A stretch of 64,000 nucleotides of DNA from Massilia sp. YIM B02769 (GCF_030411995.1 NZ_JASNRC010000005.1:141560-205559); one strand, 5' to 3'; shown: positions 34,563-44,337, numbered from the stretch's first letter. Translations and numbers: made by a program. The notes: generated by a model from the sequence alone, not told the origin.

Positions 34563-36284
34563 ATGAAGATCCAGCACATCACCGGCCTCGCCGCCCTCGC
34601 CCTGCTCGGCCTCGCCGGCTGCAGCGACAACGACCACGACGAACCCGACACCCCGGCGCCGCCACCGGTGGCCCAGTTGCCGCAACTCAGTCCCGCCGTC
34701 GGCGCCACGCTCGGCGCCTGCACCGAACTCGCCACCCGCGTCAACATCGCGGACACCACCATCACCGCCGCCAACGAGATCGCGGCCGGCACCCTCACCG
34801 TCGCCGGTAAACCCGTTGCAGCGCACTGCCAGGTGCTGGGCCAGATGTTCCGGCGGGTCAGCCCGGTCGACGGCAAGAGCTACGCGATCGGTTTCGAAAT
34901 GCGCCTGCCGCGCGACTGGAACGGCCGCTTCTTCTACCAGGCCAATGGCGGCGTGGACGGCAGCGTCGTTACCGCCACCGGCCCGGTGGGCGGCGGCGGC
35001 CCGCTCGATAACGCGCTCAATCAAGGCTTTGCCGTGATCAGTTCCGACGCCGGCCACGGTGCCCCGACGCCCTTCTTCGGCATCGACCCGCAGGCGCGGC
35101 TCGACTACGGCTACCAGGCTGTCGGCAAGCTGACGCCGATGGCGAAGACCCTGATCCAGACTGCCTACGGCAAGGCGCCCGACCGCTCCTACATCGGCGG
35201 CTGCTCGAACGGCGGGCGCCACACCATGGTCGCGGCGGCGCGCTATGCCGAGCAGTACGACGGCTACCTGGCCGGCAATCCCGGCTACCGCCTTCCGCTG
35301 GCGGCGCTGGCGAACATCGCCGGCGCCAAGAGCTACGCGTCGCTGGCCTCGACGCCGGGCGACCTGACCACCGGTTTCACCCAGGCCGAACGCAGCCTGG
35401 TGTCGAACGCGGTGCTGGGCAAGTGCGATGCGCTCGACGGCGCGGCCGATGGCCTGGTCCAGGACACCGGCGCCTGCCAGGCCGCCTTCAACCTGGAGCG
35501 CGACGTGCCCACCTGCAGCGGCACGCGCGACGGCACTTGCCTTTCCGCCGCCCAGAAGACCGGCATCGCGGCGCTCTTCACGGGGGCGAAGACCGAGAGC
35601 GGCGCCACGATCTATACCAGCTTCCCCTACGATGCCGGCTTCGGCACGAACGGTTGGGCCAGCTGGAAGTTCGGCGCCCCGATCGACCGCGATTCGGGCG
35701 CCGCCGCCTTCATCTGGGCGGTGCCGCCGGAAGACCCGGCCACGTTCAATGGGCGCGATTTCGTGCTGAACGTGAACCTGGCGAGCCTGCTGGGACGGGT
35801 GAATGCGACCAACGCCACCTATACCGAATCCGGCACCTCCTTCATGACGCCGCCCGACGGCGCCAACCTGGCGCGGCTGAAGAACCGTGGGGCGAAGATG
35901 CTGGTCTACCACGGCACCAGCGACCCGATCTTCTCCAGCGACGACACCACGGGCTGGTACGAGGCGCTGCGCGCGGCCAACAGCGGCGACGCATCGAACT
36001 TCGCGCGCTTCTTCCGGGTGCCGGGCATGAACCACTGCTCGGGCGGCCCGGCGACGGACCAGTTCGACATGCTGACGCCGCTGGTGAACTGGGTCGAAAA
36101 GGGCCAGGCGCCGGACAGCGTGCTGGCAAGCGCGCGCGGCGCCGGGAATGCGGGCGGGGTGAATGCCGACTTGCCGGCGGCGTGGTCGGCTGCGCGCTCG
36201 CGGCCACTGTGCCCGTATCCGAAAGTGGCGCGCTACAAGGGCAGTGGCAGCGTGGAGGATGCGGCCAGCTTCAGTTGCCAGTGA
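34563..36284 (+). CDS. Tannase/feruloyl-esterase family lipoprotein
   Basis: A 573-residue precursor with a lipobox (LAGC, Cys20), so it is probably anchored to a membrane facing the periplasm or outside. The tannase-family CS-D-HC pattern is visible: Cys214-Ser215 in GGCSNGGRH, Asp in GTSDPIFSS, and His-Cys in MNHCSGG. It would free ferulate or gallate from plant esters. It follows the ferulate operon by 113 nt. The ATG at 34563 follows AGGAG. The exact ester is unknown. Confidence 0.88.
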   Translation: MKIQHITGLAALALLGLAGCSDNDHDEPDTPAPPPVAQLPQLSPAVGATLGACTELATRVNIADTTITAANEIAAGTLTVAGKPVAAHCQVLGQMFRRVSPVDGKSYAIGFEMRLPRDWNGRFFYQANGGVDGSVVTATGPVGGGGPLDNALNQGFAVISSDAGHGAPTPFFGIDPQARLDYGYQAVGKLTPMAKTLIQTAYGKAPDRSYIGGCSNGGRHTMVAAARYAEQYDGYLAGNPGYRLPLAALANIAGAKSYASLASTPGDLTTGFTQAERSLVSNAVLGKCDALDGAADGLVQDTGACQAAFNLERDVPTCSGTRDGTCLSAAQKTGIAALFTGAKTESGATIYTSFPYDAGFGTNGWASWKFGAPIDRDSGAAAFIWAVPPEDPATFNGRDFVLNVNLASLLGRVNATNATYTESGTSFMTPPDGANLARLKNRGAKMLVYHGTSDPIFSSDDTTGWYEALRAANSGDASNFARFFRVPGMNHCSGGPATDQFDMLTPLVNWVEKGQAPDSVLASARGAGNAGGVNADLPAAWSAARSRPLCPYPKVARYKGSGSVEDAASFSCQ

Positions 36285-36291
36285 TGCCGTT

Positions 36292-36416
36292 GTAGGGTGG
36301 ACTCCCGAGTCCACGCTGTCTGACCGGCCGAAAGCCACGGTGATACCGCGGTCGTCCCGGTAAGCGCCTCGGATTTTCCGGCGGCCGGACAGTGTGGACA
36401 CAGGTGTCCACCCTAC
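36292..36416. repeat. Paired intergenic hairpin repeat
   Basis: GTAGGGTGGACTCCCGAGTC at the left and GTGGACACAGGTGTCCACCC then TAC at the right form hairpins themselves and, with CGCTGTC/GACAGTG and CCGGCCG/CGGCGGCCGG, also pair with each other. It separates the convergent esterase and GGDEF-EAL genes. Confidence 0.78.
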
Positions 36417-36450
36417 ACAAGCGCAGGCGCGGTGTACCTTGGATAACGCT

Positions 36451-38519
36451 TCAGCGCCTCAGGAAATCCGTCGCCTGCGCCGCCGGCAGCGGCCTGCTGA
36501 ACAAGTAGCCCTGGAACAGATCGCAGTTCGCCGCCGCCAGCGCATCGTGCTGCTCGCGCGTCTCCACGCCCTCGGCCACCACGTGCATGTCGAGCTTGTG
36601 CGCGAGCGCCATGATGCCGGCGCACAGGTCGGCGTCCTTGGCGTCGACCGCGATGTTGCGCACGAACGAGCGATCCAGCTTCAGGGTATTCACCGGCAGC
36701 TGGCGCAGGTAGGCCATCGAGGAAAACCCGGTCCCGAAATCGTCGATCGACAGCGCGATGCCGCCTTCGCGCAAGCGGTTCAGGATGGCGATCGCCCGCT
36801 CGGGGTCGGACATCATCATCGACTCGGTCAATTCTATCTCCAGGCAGCCGTCGGCCACGCCATGTGCGCGCATGCGCTCGAACACGAAGTCCGGCAGCGC
36901 GGCGCTGGCGAGCTGGCTGGTCGACAGGTTGACCGCCACCGGCACGTCGCCCATGCCCTGCTCGCGCCAGCTTGCCACCTGGCGGCAGGCTTCGTCGATC
37001 ACCCAGCGGCCCAGGCCCAGCAGCAGGCCGAGCTGCTCGGCCAGGGGGATGAATTTATCGGGCGACACCAGGCCGACGCCCGGCCGGTTCCAGCGGATCA
37101 GCGCCTCGAAGCCGGCGACGGTGCCGTCGCGCCGCATCTTCGGCTGGTAGTGCAGCGTGAATTCGCGCGAACCCATGCGGCGCGCAGGTCGCGCTCGAGG
37201 GCCACCCGCTCGGCCACCGTGGAGCCGAGCTGGCGCGAGTAAAAGCGGTACTGGTCGCGCCCGTTGTCCTTGGCCGAATACATGGCCGCCTCGGCGCGGC
37301 TCAGCAAGGCGTCGGCGCTGCTGCCGTCTTCGCCCGAGAGGGCGATCCCGGCGCTGAAGGTCAGGTGCAGCGGCGGCTCCTGCACCGCGTAGGGTTGCGA
37401 CAGGAAGGCGCGGATCTGCTCGACCTGGCAAGCCACCTCCTCCACCGTGTCGGCCTGCGGCAGGGTAAAGCCGAACTCGTCGCCGGACAGCCGCGCCAGG
37501 CTGCCGATGCTCACGCCGCACTGCTGCAAGCGCGTGCCCACCGCCTGGATCAGCCCGTCGCCGACGGCCTGGCCGAAGTTGTTGTTGATGTACTTGAACT
37601 GGTCGAGATCGACCATCACCACCGCCAGGCGGGTGTTCCCGAGCCTGGCCATCAATAGCTGCTCGTCGAGCGCCGACTCGAACATGACGCGGTTGGCCAG
37701 GCCGGTGAGGGAATCGGTGATGCGGTCGTGCTCGATGCGCTTGCGCAGGCCGCGCAGCTCGGTGATCTCGGTCGAAAAGCCGATCAGGCAAGTCGGCTGG
37801 CCGGGCAACTGCAAGGGCATCTTGCGCGACCAGAAATGGTGTTTGCGCCCATCCACGCCGAACACGCTTTCCTCGATGCCGCTGCGCGCGCCGCCGGCCA
37901 TCACCGCGCGGTCGTTCTCGATTACCTGGCGCGCCTGCTCGGGCGGCAGGATCTCGTTGTCGGTGCGGCCCAGCATGTCTTCCAGCTTCAGGCCGAGCAG
38001 CTTCAGCACCTGGCCGTTGGCGTACAGGTAGCGGCCCTCGATGTCCTTCATGTAGATCGAGATCTCGACGTTCGAGAGGATGGTGTCGAGCAGGGTATTG
38101 CGCTCGATGAGCTTCTCGACGGCGCGCTGCTGCTCGGTGACGTCGGTCGAGATACCGCACAGGCCGGTCACGCGGCGCGCCGCATCGAACAGCGGCAGCT
38201 TGACGGTGCGAAACACACGGTGCGCGCCGTCCGGCATGCAGAGTTCCTCGTCGCGTTCCAGCCTGGCGCCGCTGGCGAAGACTTCGCGGTCGCTGACGAG
38301 CAGCATGTCGCAGGCCTCGACGTCGACGAAATCGGCGTCGGTGCGGCCGACGATGTCGGCGGGGTCGGCATCGAAGGCGACGCCGAGCGCGCGGTTGGCA
38401 AACCGGTAGCGCCCGTCGAGGTCCTTGACGTAGAAGCACGCATCGAGGTTATCGATCAGCGTCCACAGGCTATCGAGCTGTTCCGGAGCGGCCGATGCCG
38501 CCCGCGCCGTCTTGCGCAT
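36451..38519 (-). pseudogene. PAS-PAS-GGDEF-EAL protein split by a frameshift
   Basis: Two overlapping frames make one protein. The upstream frame (38519-37098) has PAS domains at about 15-130 and 140-255 and a GGDEF domain (SGDEF at 345-349; DLDQFKYINNNFG). It goes off-frame after LERDLRAA, near residue 448. The EAL domain continues in another frame from 37176 (MGSREFTLHYQPKM, FEALIRW, DDFGTGFSS, VAEGVET) to 36451. One missing base around 37177-37183 restores the join. No RxxD inhibitory site is seen before SGDEF. It is either a real mutation or a sequencing error; separate use of the halves is possible. Confidence 0.85.
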
Positions 38520-38721
38520 GCCACCTCCCTTGCCACCGGCGCAAACAAGCCGCGCCAGCGGCGAGTGTACCCCCGTTCGACTGCCACCGGAGCACCGCAG
38601 GCCGGCAAGATGAAAAAAAGCCTTTGCCTGCCTGCATCAGAAAAACGAACAACATTTCCTGGGAAATTTTGCGGCTTTCAACGCCCTATACGCCGGCTTA
38701 TTTGCGGGCTTACTTGCGGGA

Positions 38722-39834
38722 TTATTTCGTAACGGCCAGCACCGTACGCCGTCCACCCTTGAAGGTGTACAGCGTGATCGTGCCGTCGCGGATATCGCCG
38801 CGCGCATCGAAGGCGATCGGACCGGTCACGCCCTTGGTCTCGATCTTCGCCAGCACCGGCAGGTATTTCGCCGGCGCGCTGGAACCGGCTTTCACCATGG
38901 CCTCGGCCATCGTCATCACCGCGTCATAGGCGTAGGGCGCGTTGATCTGCACGTCGATGCCGAAGCGCTTCCTGTAGTCGGCGCGGAACTTGCCGGCCGC
39001 ATCGACACCGCCGGCCTCGGCACAGAACACCTGCCCATCGGCCATGGCGCCGCCCGCCAGCTTGTGGATCTCGTCCGAGCAGATGCCGTCGCCGCCCATC
39101 ATCTTGACGTTCATGCCGAGCTGCTTCATCTGGCGCAGCATCGGGCCGGCCACGGCGCTCATGCCGCCGAAGAACACCAGGTCGGGTTTAGCGGCACGGA
39201 TCTTGGTCAGGATCGCATTGAAGTCGCTGGCCTTGTCGTGCGTGAACTCGCGCGCGACAATGGCGGCGCCCTGGTCGCGCAGGCCCTTGCTGAATTCGGT
39301 GACGAGTCCCTGGCCGTAGGCGGTGCGGTCGTCGATCACGGCCACGCGGCGCGCGCCCATCTTCTGCACCGCGTAATGGCCCAGCGCCTGGCCCAGCTGC
39401 ACGTCGTTGGCGACCACGCGGAAGGCGGTGTTGAAGCCCTGCTTGGTGTAGACCGGGCTGGTGCTCGACGGCGAAATCTGCGGGATGCCGGCCTGGTGGT
39501 AGATCTTCGAAGCCGGAATCGTGGTGCCCGAGGTCTCGTGCCCGACCACGCCGTTCACGCGGCCGTCGACCAGCTTCTGGGCCACGCTGGTGGCCTGCTT
39601 CGGATCGCCGCCGTCGTCCTCGGCCACCAGCTCGAAGCGCACCTTCTTGCCGCCGATGACGACACCGCGCGCATTCAGGGCCTCGATCGCCATGCGGGCG
39701 CCGTTTTCGGTGTCCTTGCCGAAGTAGGAGACGGGGCCGGTGACGGCGGCCGAGTGGCCGATCTTGACCACTTCCTGGGCAGTGGCGAGTCCGGCGACGG
39801 ACAGGATGGCGGCGGCGATGGCGTACTTCTTCAT
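38722..39834 (-). CDS. Branched-chain amino-acid ABC transporter substrate-binding protein
   Basis: A 370-residue periplasmic protein with signal peptide (about 1-19, LATAQ). The mature protein EVVKIGHSAAVTGPVSYFGK and the ISPSSTSPVYT motif are those of LivJ/LivK amino-acid binders. It is clearly different from the three aromatic-type paralogues in the window. No permease gene is adjacent. Confidence 0.9.
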   Translation of the reverse strand: MKKYAIAAAILSVAGLATAQEVVKIGHSAAVTGPVSYFGKDTENGARMAIEALNARGVVIGGKKVRFELVAEDDGGDPKQATSVAQKLVDGRVNGVVGHETSGTTIPASKIYHQAGIPQISPSSTSPVYTKQGFNTAFRVVANDVQLGQALGHYAVQKMGARRVAVIDDRTAYGQGLVTEFSKGLRDQGAAIVAREFTHDKASDFNAILTKIRAAKPDLVFFGGMSAVAGPMLRQMKQLGMNVKMMGGDGICSDEIHKLAGGAMADGQVFCAEAGGVDAAGKFRADYRKRFGIDVQINAPYAYDAVMTMAEAMVKAGSSAPAKYLPVLAKIETKGVTGPIAFDARGDIRDGTITLYTFKGGRRTVLAVTK

Positions 39835-39841
39835 TGTTTCC

Positions 39842-40318
39842 TTATCGATGAGTCTTGTGATGGGCGTGGCGGGCCGAGACGACAGCCGCGACCAGGCAGG
39901 CGTGGGCGAGCAGCCACACGTAGAAGCCTGGACGAATGATCTCGCCGCTTTGCAACACGAAAGGCGAAACTATAGCAAGGATCAAGCCGCACAGTGTGGC
40001 GGGCGGCAGCCAGCGCGGCAGGCTGCCCTTCCCTCTCCTGCGGTACAGGCAGACCCCGGTCACAATGAAGTTCAGGTTTGACAGGGCCGCGAGGAACGGC
40101 AGCAGATACAGCGGCTTGAGGCTGGCGATCCCGGTCAATGCGTCGTCCAGCGTTCCGGCGCCGGCAGCGAACGAAAGCAGCATGGCGGCCCAACCCGGAA
40201 TCAGTACCGGCTGCCTTCCGTAATTGGCTCGCATGGCGGGCATGAACAACGACGCGACAAGCAGCACGACGGCGAGCATCAACAACACCTTATGCGCCCG
40301 GGAAGCGTCGATCTTCAT
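39842..40318 (-). CDS. Small integral membrane protein of unknown function
   Basis: A 158-residue protein with about four hydrophobic segments (KVLLMLAVVLLVASLFM, AAMLLSFAAGAG, LYLLPFLAALSNLNFIVTGV, CGLILAIVSPFVL) and a basic His-rich tail. The ATG at 40318 lies 2 nt after the GNAT stop. The further upstream open frame lies inside the GNAT gene. No family recognised. Confidence 0.7.
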   Translation of the reverse strand: MKIDASRAHKVLLMLAVVLLVASLFMPAMRANYGRQPVLIPGWAAMLLSFAAGAGTLDDALTGIASLKPLYLLPFLAALSNLNFIVTGVCLYRRRGKGSLPRWLPPATLCGLILAIVSPFVLQSGEIIRPGFYVWLLAHACLVAAVVSARHAHHKTHR

Positions 40319-40320
40319 CT

Positions 40321-40845
40321 CTAAGTTACCCCGGGAAGCGCACTGCACATATAGGTGGCGACGGACGGGTAGCTGGCCAGCGCCAGCCGGGCGGCATGGC
40401 CGGCGCAGGCTCGCTCCACAAACCCCAGCCCTTCCCAGAACGTCTTCGAATCCTGGACCGATACGAGCGCGCACTGCGCCAAGTTGGCGCCGGCCGCCAG
40501 GGACCGCAACCTGGCAACCAGCTGCCTGGCAATGCCCAGCCCGGCGGCCGCGGGTGCGACCGACAGGTCATGGATGTAGAGGGTGTCGCCGGCTTGCTTG
40601 ACCTCGAACGGCGCGTCCAGCGGTGTCACCGCGCCGGCGTCGCTGCGGTAGGCAAACACATAGGCGCACACGGCGCCGCCTTGCAGGGCAACCAGGGTGG
40701 TGTCGCTCGCCGCCCGCAGGCGCGACAGGACCACCGCGCGCGGCTCCTGCATCGCCGGCGGATAGCAGGCTGACTGGACCCGCAGGACAGCGTCGAGGTC
40801 GTCCTCGCGAATGGCTCGGATCAGGATGGGCGCGTGCGTGGTCAT
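40321..40845 (-). CDS. GNAT-family N-acetyltransferase
   Basis: A 174-residue acetyltransferase with acetyl-CoA-binding motif A (LYIHDLSVAPAAAGLGIARQ then LVARL) and motif B (TFWEGLGFV). The start at 40845 gives the usual MTTHAPILIRAIREDDLDAVL; a second in-frame ATG at 40872 is possible. Substrate unknown. The next gene starts 2 nt after its stop. Confidence 0.82.
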   Translation of the reverse strand: MTTHAPILIRAIREDDLDAVLRVQSACYPPAMQEPRAVVLSRLRAASDTTLVALQGGAVCAYVFAYRSDAGAVTPLDAPFEVKQAGDTLYIHDLSVAPAAAGLGIARQLVARLRSLAAGANLAQCALVSVQDSKTFWEGLGFVERACAGHAARLALASYPSVATYMCSALPGVT

Positions 40846-41030
40846 GCTGGATGGGATAGTCAAAGACGCCATCCTAGCGGCTAGCCGGGCATTTGCCCAG
40901 CCGTGGCGCAGTTGACACGCAGAATTGCTACTGGGATTTTGTTTCCGCACGGTTTGACGCTGCCGAGCAGCGGCCGCGCCGCTTCCGGCATACTGGGGTT
41001 TCGTTTGCCCGCCCTGGACGAAAGTTGACC

Positions 41031-41405
41031 ATGACGACCACGCCGGAACCACAGCGCACACCGCCCACGACCGCACAGCAGGTCGAGGAGCTGCCGTTTT
41101 GCACGCTGCTCTACCGCTTCATCTTCTTCGACTGGCTGTTCAAGGACGTCGGCGGCGCCCGCACGGCCATCGAGCGCCACGCCGCTTTCCAGCACAACCG
41201 CCGCATGAGCAAGTACCTGCCGGTCTACCTGCGGCGCTGGTCCTTCTTGACCGCCTTCGACTTCGCGCTCGGTTTCCTGCTCGAGCGCGCGCTGCAGGCG
41301 ACGCTGCTGTCGGCCTGGTTCTTCACCTGGAGCTGCGTAACGGCCACGGGCATGGTCGTGATCGCCGTGGCCTGGATTTTCCTGAGCCAGCCACCTCAGT
41401 CCTGA
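41031..41405 (+). CDS. Hypothetical protein with membrane segments
   Basis: A 124-residue protein: charged N-terminus, a YRFIFFDWLFKDV stretch, then two hydrophobic segments near the C-terminus (FDFALGFLLERALQATLLSAWF and GMVVIAVAWIFL). The ATG at 41031 was chosen within a longer frame because the upstream part has no homologous look. No family recognised. Confidence 0.65.
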   Translation: MTTTPEPQRTPPTTAQQVEELPFCTLLYRFIFFDWLFKDVGGARTAIERHAAFQHNRRMSKYLPVYLRRWSFLTAFDFALGFLLERALQATLLSAWFFTWSCVTATGMVVIAVAWIFLSQPPQS

Positions 41406-41410
41406 ACCAT

Positions 41411-42124
41411 TCAGTCCTGTGCGCGCCGCCGGCGCCGGGCACTCGCGAGCGCCGCAGCACCGCCAAGCATCAGGAAGGCCGCGGTCGGCTCTGGAATCTC
41501 GCTCGGCGCAACACGTTGCAACGAAGTGATGTCTGCATCGAATGCGAAGTAGCTGCCGGTTTCCAGATCGTCGAACCATCCGTTGAAAGTGAAGTAATGC
41601 GCCAGGTCGAACGTCTCTGGGAAATGCGTATCGTCCAGCGCATCGCCACCCCAGTCGTAGTAATTCAACAAGGCGTAGCTGGTTATCTTGTCCTCCTCGC
41701 GAATCGTGTGGAATTGGACCTCGTCCCATGAGTACCCTGCGTCGCTATCGCGTACGAGATCAGTCTTGCGTGCATTCAACGACGGCATCGAGGCCCAGTC
41801 AAAGCCATTAACCTGATAGGAGACGAAATTCGTCCCGGGAATTTCATACCGTATCACCCGCGTGTAAAACGGCACATACGGCGGCTGCACGCTCGCAGGT
41901 TTGGCCGCTGTGTCGTAGCTGAATCTGCCGCTAATCACCGAGCCTTGCTGAATCGGCAGGAGAGATAGACGGCCACCTTGCGCCGATTCAGGCTCATACA
42001 GGCTTGTATCAGACACAGTTGCAGTGAAATCGTAGGTAATGACTGCCGCGTTCGCAACTCCAGCGAGCACACTGCCCAAAAGGAAAATGCCGATTTGTTG
42101 TACAAGGCCCATATTCAATTCCAT
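41411..42124 (-). CDS. PEP-CTERM sorting-domain protein
   Basis: A 237-residue exported protein. Signal peptide about 1-26 (GVANA). The C-terminus IPEPTAAFLMLGGAAALASA followed by RRRRRAQD is the PEP motif, transmembrane helix and basic tail read by exosortase EpsH-type systems. The middle (VITYDFTATVSDTSLYEPES) is beta-rich with no known domain. No exosortase gene is in the window. The upstream DNA is markedly AT-rich. Confidence 0.88.
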   Translation of the reverse strand: MELNMGLVQQIGIFLLGSVLAGVANAAVITYDFTATVSDTSLYEPESAQGGRLSLLPIQQGSVISGRFSYDTAAKPASVQPPYVPFYTRVIRYEIPGTNFVSYQVNGFDWASMPSLNARKTDLVRDSDAGYSWDEVQFHTIREEDKITSYALLNYYDWGGDALDDTHFPETFDLAHYFTFNGWFDDLETGSYFAFDADITSLQRVAPSEIPEPTAAFLMLGGAAALASARRRRRAQD

Positions 42125-42436
42125 AAACAGGTTAGCTAAATTGAAATTATAAAAATATTATTTATAGAATGCAATTACAACGCTCCAGGACAATCCACGC
42201 ACCTACTAACCGGCCCACGGCTTTGGTCGTCACGCAACAGTTCAGCAGCTTTGCTGCTTGACACCAAACTATATTCGGCCTACAGTCGTATCAATGTCTA
42301 CCCAATTGCATCTGCTAACTGTCCTATCGCACGCTGCGCTATCGCCGGCGTCGCACCTACTACGCGCCTGATCTGCCGCGTCCGAGTCCGGCCACCCTCG
42401 CCGGAACCTTCAAAGTAGTCATAGGAAAGTTGTACG

Positions 42437-42541
42437 ATGCCAGTCTTCCCGAATCTCCAGTCTGTATTTCCTTGCCAGGACGCGTTCCTGCCGGCCGGCG
42501 CACGCGCCGCGCTAAACCTACCGATCGGTTGCCGGGCCTAG
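42437..42541 (+). CDS. Possible leuA leader peptide
   Basis: A 34-residue frame (MPVFPNLQSV ... AALNLPIGCRA) starts with ATG 7 nt after AGGAAAG. It ends with two leucine CTA codons within three (CTA AAC CTA), a codon rare in such GC-rich DNA. Hairpins lie after it and leuA follows. This layout resembles attenuation leaders, but leucine content is only four residues, so it stays a suggestion. Confidence 0.35.
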   Translation: MPVFPNLQSVFPCQDAFLPAGARAALNLPIGCRA

Positions 42542-42578
42542 CGTCTCGTGGCCCGTCCGGCAGCCTTCGCCACTCCCC

Positions 42579-42613
42579 GCCGCCTCGCATACCGATGATG
42601 CGGCACCGTTTTT
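42579..42613 (+). terminator. Possible attenuator hairpin before leuA
   Basis: GCCGC (42579-42583) pairs with GCGGC (42600-42604), helped by CAT/ATG inside, and is followed by ACCGTTTTT (five T at 42609-42613), 24 nt before the leuA start. A stronger hairpin, GCCGGGCC / GGCCCGTCCGGC (42531-42561), lies upstream and overlaps the leader stop. Together these could switch according to leader translation. Confidence 0.35.
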
Positions 42614-42637
42614 ACCGCACAAGCAGGAGTACCGATC

Positions 42638-44323
42638 ATGTTGACCAACCCATCCGCCAAATACCGCCCGTTCGCCGCCGTTCCCCTCGACAACCGCCAG
42701 TGGCCCGGCAACACCATCACCCGCCCGCCAATCTGGATGAGCACCGACCTGCGCGACGGTAACCAGGCCCTGATCGAGCCGATGAGCGTGGACAAGAAAC
42801 TGCGCTTCTTCCAGACCCTGGTACAGATCGGCCTGAAGGAAATCGAAGTCGGCTTCCCGTCTGCCTCGCAGACCGACTTCGATTTCGTGCGCATGCTGGT
42901 CGAAGACGGCCACATTCCCGACGACGTCACCATCATCGTTCTGACCCAGGCGCGCGACGAGCTGATTCGCCGCACCGTGGATTCGGCGGTCGGCGCCAAG
43001 CGCGCCATCGTCCACATCTACAACTCGGTGGCGCCGGTTTTCCGCCGCGTGGTGTTCGGCATGGAGCGCGAGGAGATCGTGCAGATCGCCGTCAACGGCA
43101 CGCGCCTGATCAAGGAATTGGTCAGCCAGCACCCGCAAACGCAATGGGGCCTGGAGTATTCGCCGGAATCCTTCTCCACCACCGAACTCGATTTTTCGAA
43201 GCAGATCACCGATGCGGTGAGCGCCGTGTGGCAGCCGACGCCGGATAACAAGATGATCGTCAACCTGCCGTCCACCGTGGAAGCGAGCACGCCGAACGTG
43301 TATGCCGACCAGATCGAATGGATGTGCCGCAACCTGAACAACCGCGAGTCGCTGGTCATCAGCGTTCACCCGCACAACGACCGAGGCACCGCCGTGGCGG
43401 CCGCCGAACTGGCCGTGATGGCCGGCGCCGACCGCGTCGAGGGCTGTCTGTTCGGGAATGGCGAGCGCACCGGCAACGTCGACCTCGTCACCCTCGCCAT
43501 GAACCTGTACACGCAAGGCGTACACCCGGGCCTGGACTTCTCCGACATCGACGCCGTGCGCCAGCTGGTCGAGGAATGCAACCAGTTGCCGGTGCACCCG
43601 CGCCATCCGTATGCCGGCGACCTGGTGTTCACCGCCTTCTCCGGCTCGCACCAGGACGCGATCAAGAAGGGCTTCGCCCAGCAAAAGCCGGACGCCATCT
43701 GGGAAGTGCCCTACCTGCCGATCGACCCGGCGGACCTCGGCCGCAGCTACGACGCGGTGATCCGCGTGAACAGCCAGTCGGGCAAGGGCGGCATGGCCTA
43801 CCTGCTCGAACAGGAATACGGCCTGCAGCTGCCGCGCCGCTTGCAGATCGAATTCTCGCGCGTGGTCCAGCAGCTGGCCGACAGCAGCGGCCGCGAGATC
43901 GCGGCGGGCGACATCCACGCCCTGTTCGGGCGCGAGTACCTGGAGCAGGAAGCGCCCTACCGCTATATCTCGCACCGCATGAGCGAAGACAGCACGGGCG
44001 AACAGCCGGTGCAGATCGAAGTCACGGCGATGCAGGACCGCGTACAGGCGGTGCGCCGCGGCGCCGGCAACGGTCCGATCGACGCCTTCGTGAACGCGCT
44101 CGGCCTGGATATCCGTCTGATGGACTACCACGAGCACTCGATCGGCTCCGGCGCGAACGCGCGTGCGGCCTGCTATGTCGAGCTGCGCGTGGGGAACGGC
44201 CCGACCCTGTTCGGCGCCGGCATCGACAGCAACATCGTCACCGCCTCGTTCCGCGCCGTGCTGTCGGCAGTGAACCGCCACATGGCCGCGCAGGGCGAAG
44301 CGCGCACGCCGATCGCAGCCTGA
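42638..44323 (+). CDS. leuA: 2-isopropylmalate synthase
   Basis: First step of leucine synthesis: acetyl-CoA plus 2-oxoisovalerate. The 561-residue length matches the longer LeuA type. [14 protein letters not shown] (metal and substrate site), the [20 protein letters not shown] stretch with HxH, and [11 protein letters not shown] are intact. A C-terminal LeuA dimer/regulatory domain follows (about 430-550), so leucine feedback is likely. CAGGAG precedes the ATG. Confidence 0.95.
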   Translation: MLTNPSAKYRPFAAVPLDNRQWPGNTITRPPIWMSTDLRDGNQALIEPMSVDKKLRFFQTLVQIGLKEIEVGFPSASQTDFDFVRMLVEDGHIPDDVTIIVLTQARDELIRRTVDSAVGAKRAIVHIYNSVAPVFRRVVFGMEREEIVQIAVNGTRLIKELVSQHPQTQWGLEYSPESFSTTELDFSKQITDAVSAVWQPTPDNKMIVNLPSTVEASTPNVYADQIEWMCRNLNNRESLVISVHPHNDRGTAVAAAELAVMAGADRVEGCLFGNGERTGNVDLVTLAMNLYTQGVHPGLDFSDIDAVRQLVEECNQLPVHPRHPYAGDLVFTAFSGSHQDAIKKGFAQQKPDAIWEVPYLPIDPADLGRSYDAVIRVNSQSGKGGMAYLLEQEYGLQLPRRLQIEFSRVVQQLADSSGREIAAGDIHALFGREYLEQEAPYRYISHRMSEDSTGEQPVQIEVTAMQDRVQAVRRGAGNGPIDAFVNALGLDIRLMDYHEHSIGSGANARAACYVELRVGNGPTLFGAGIDSNIVTASFRAVLSAVNRHMAAQGEARTPIAA

Positions 44324-44337
44324 CACGGGGCCCACGA

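Larger units (their letters stand above)
42125..42637. other. 513-bp region between a PEP-CTERM gene and leuA
   Basis: No large gene is supported here. The left 60 bp is AT-rich (TTATAAAAATATTATTTATA), unlike the surroundings, and probably holds the promoter of the PEP-CTERM gene. The right half holds a 34-codon open frame and two GC-rich hairpins ahead of leuA. Positions 42190-42430 show nothing clear. Confidence 0.6.

Noticed and set aside
34542..36401. Long minus-strand frame opposite the esterase gene
   Set aside because: Antisense shadow; no domain, and the plus strand encodes a complete tannase-family protein.
42430..42762. 110-residue frame overlapping the leuA start
   Set aside because: It runs into leuA in the wrong frame and shows no motif; the shorter 42437 frame fits a leader better.
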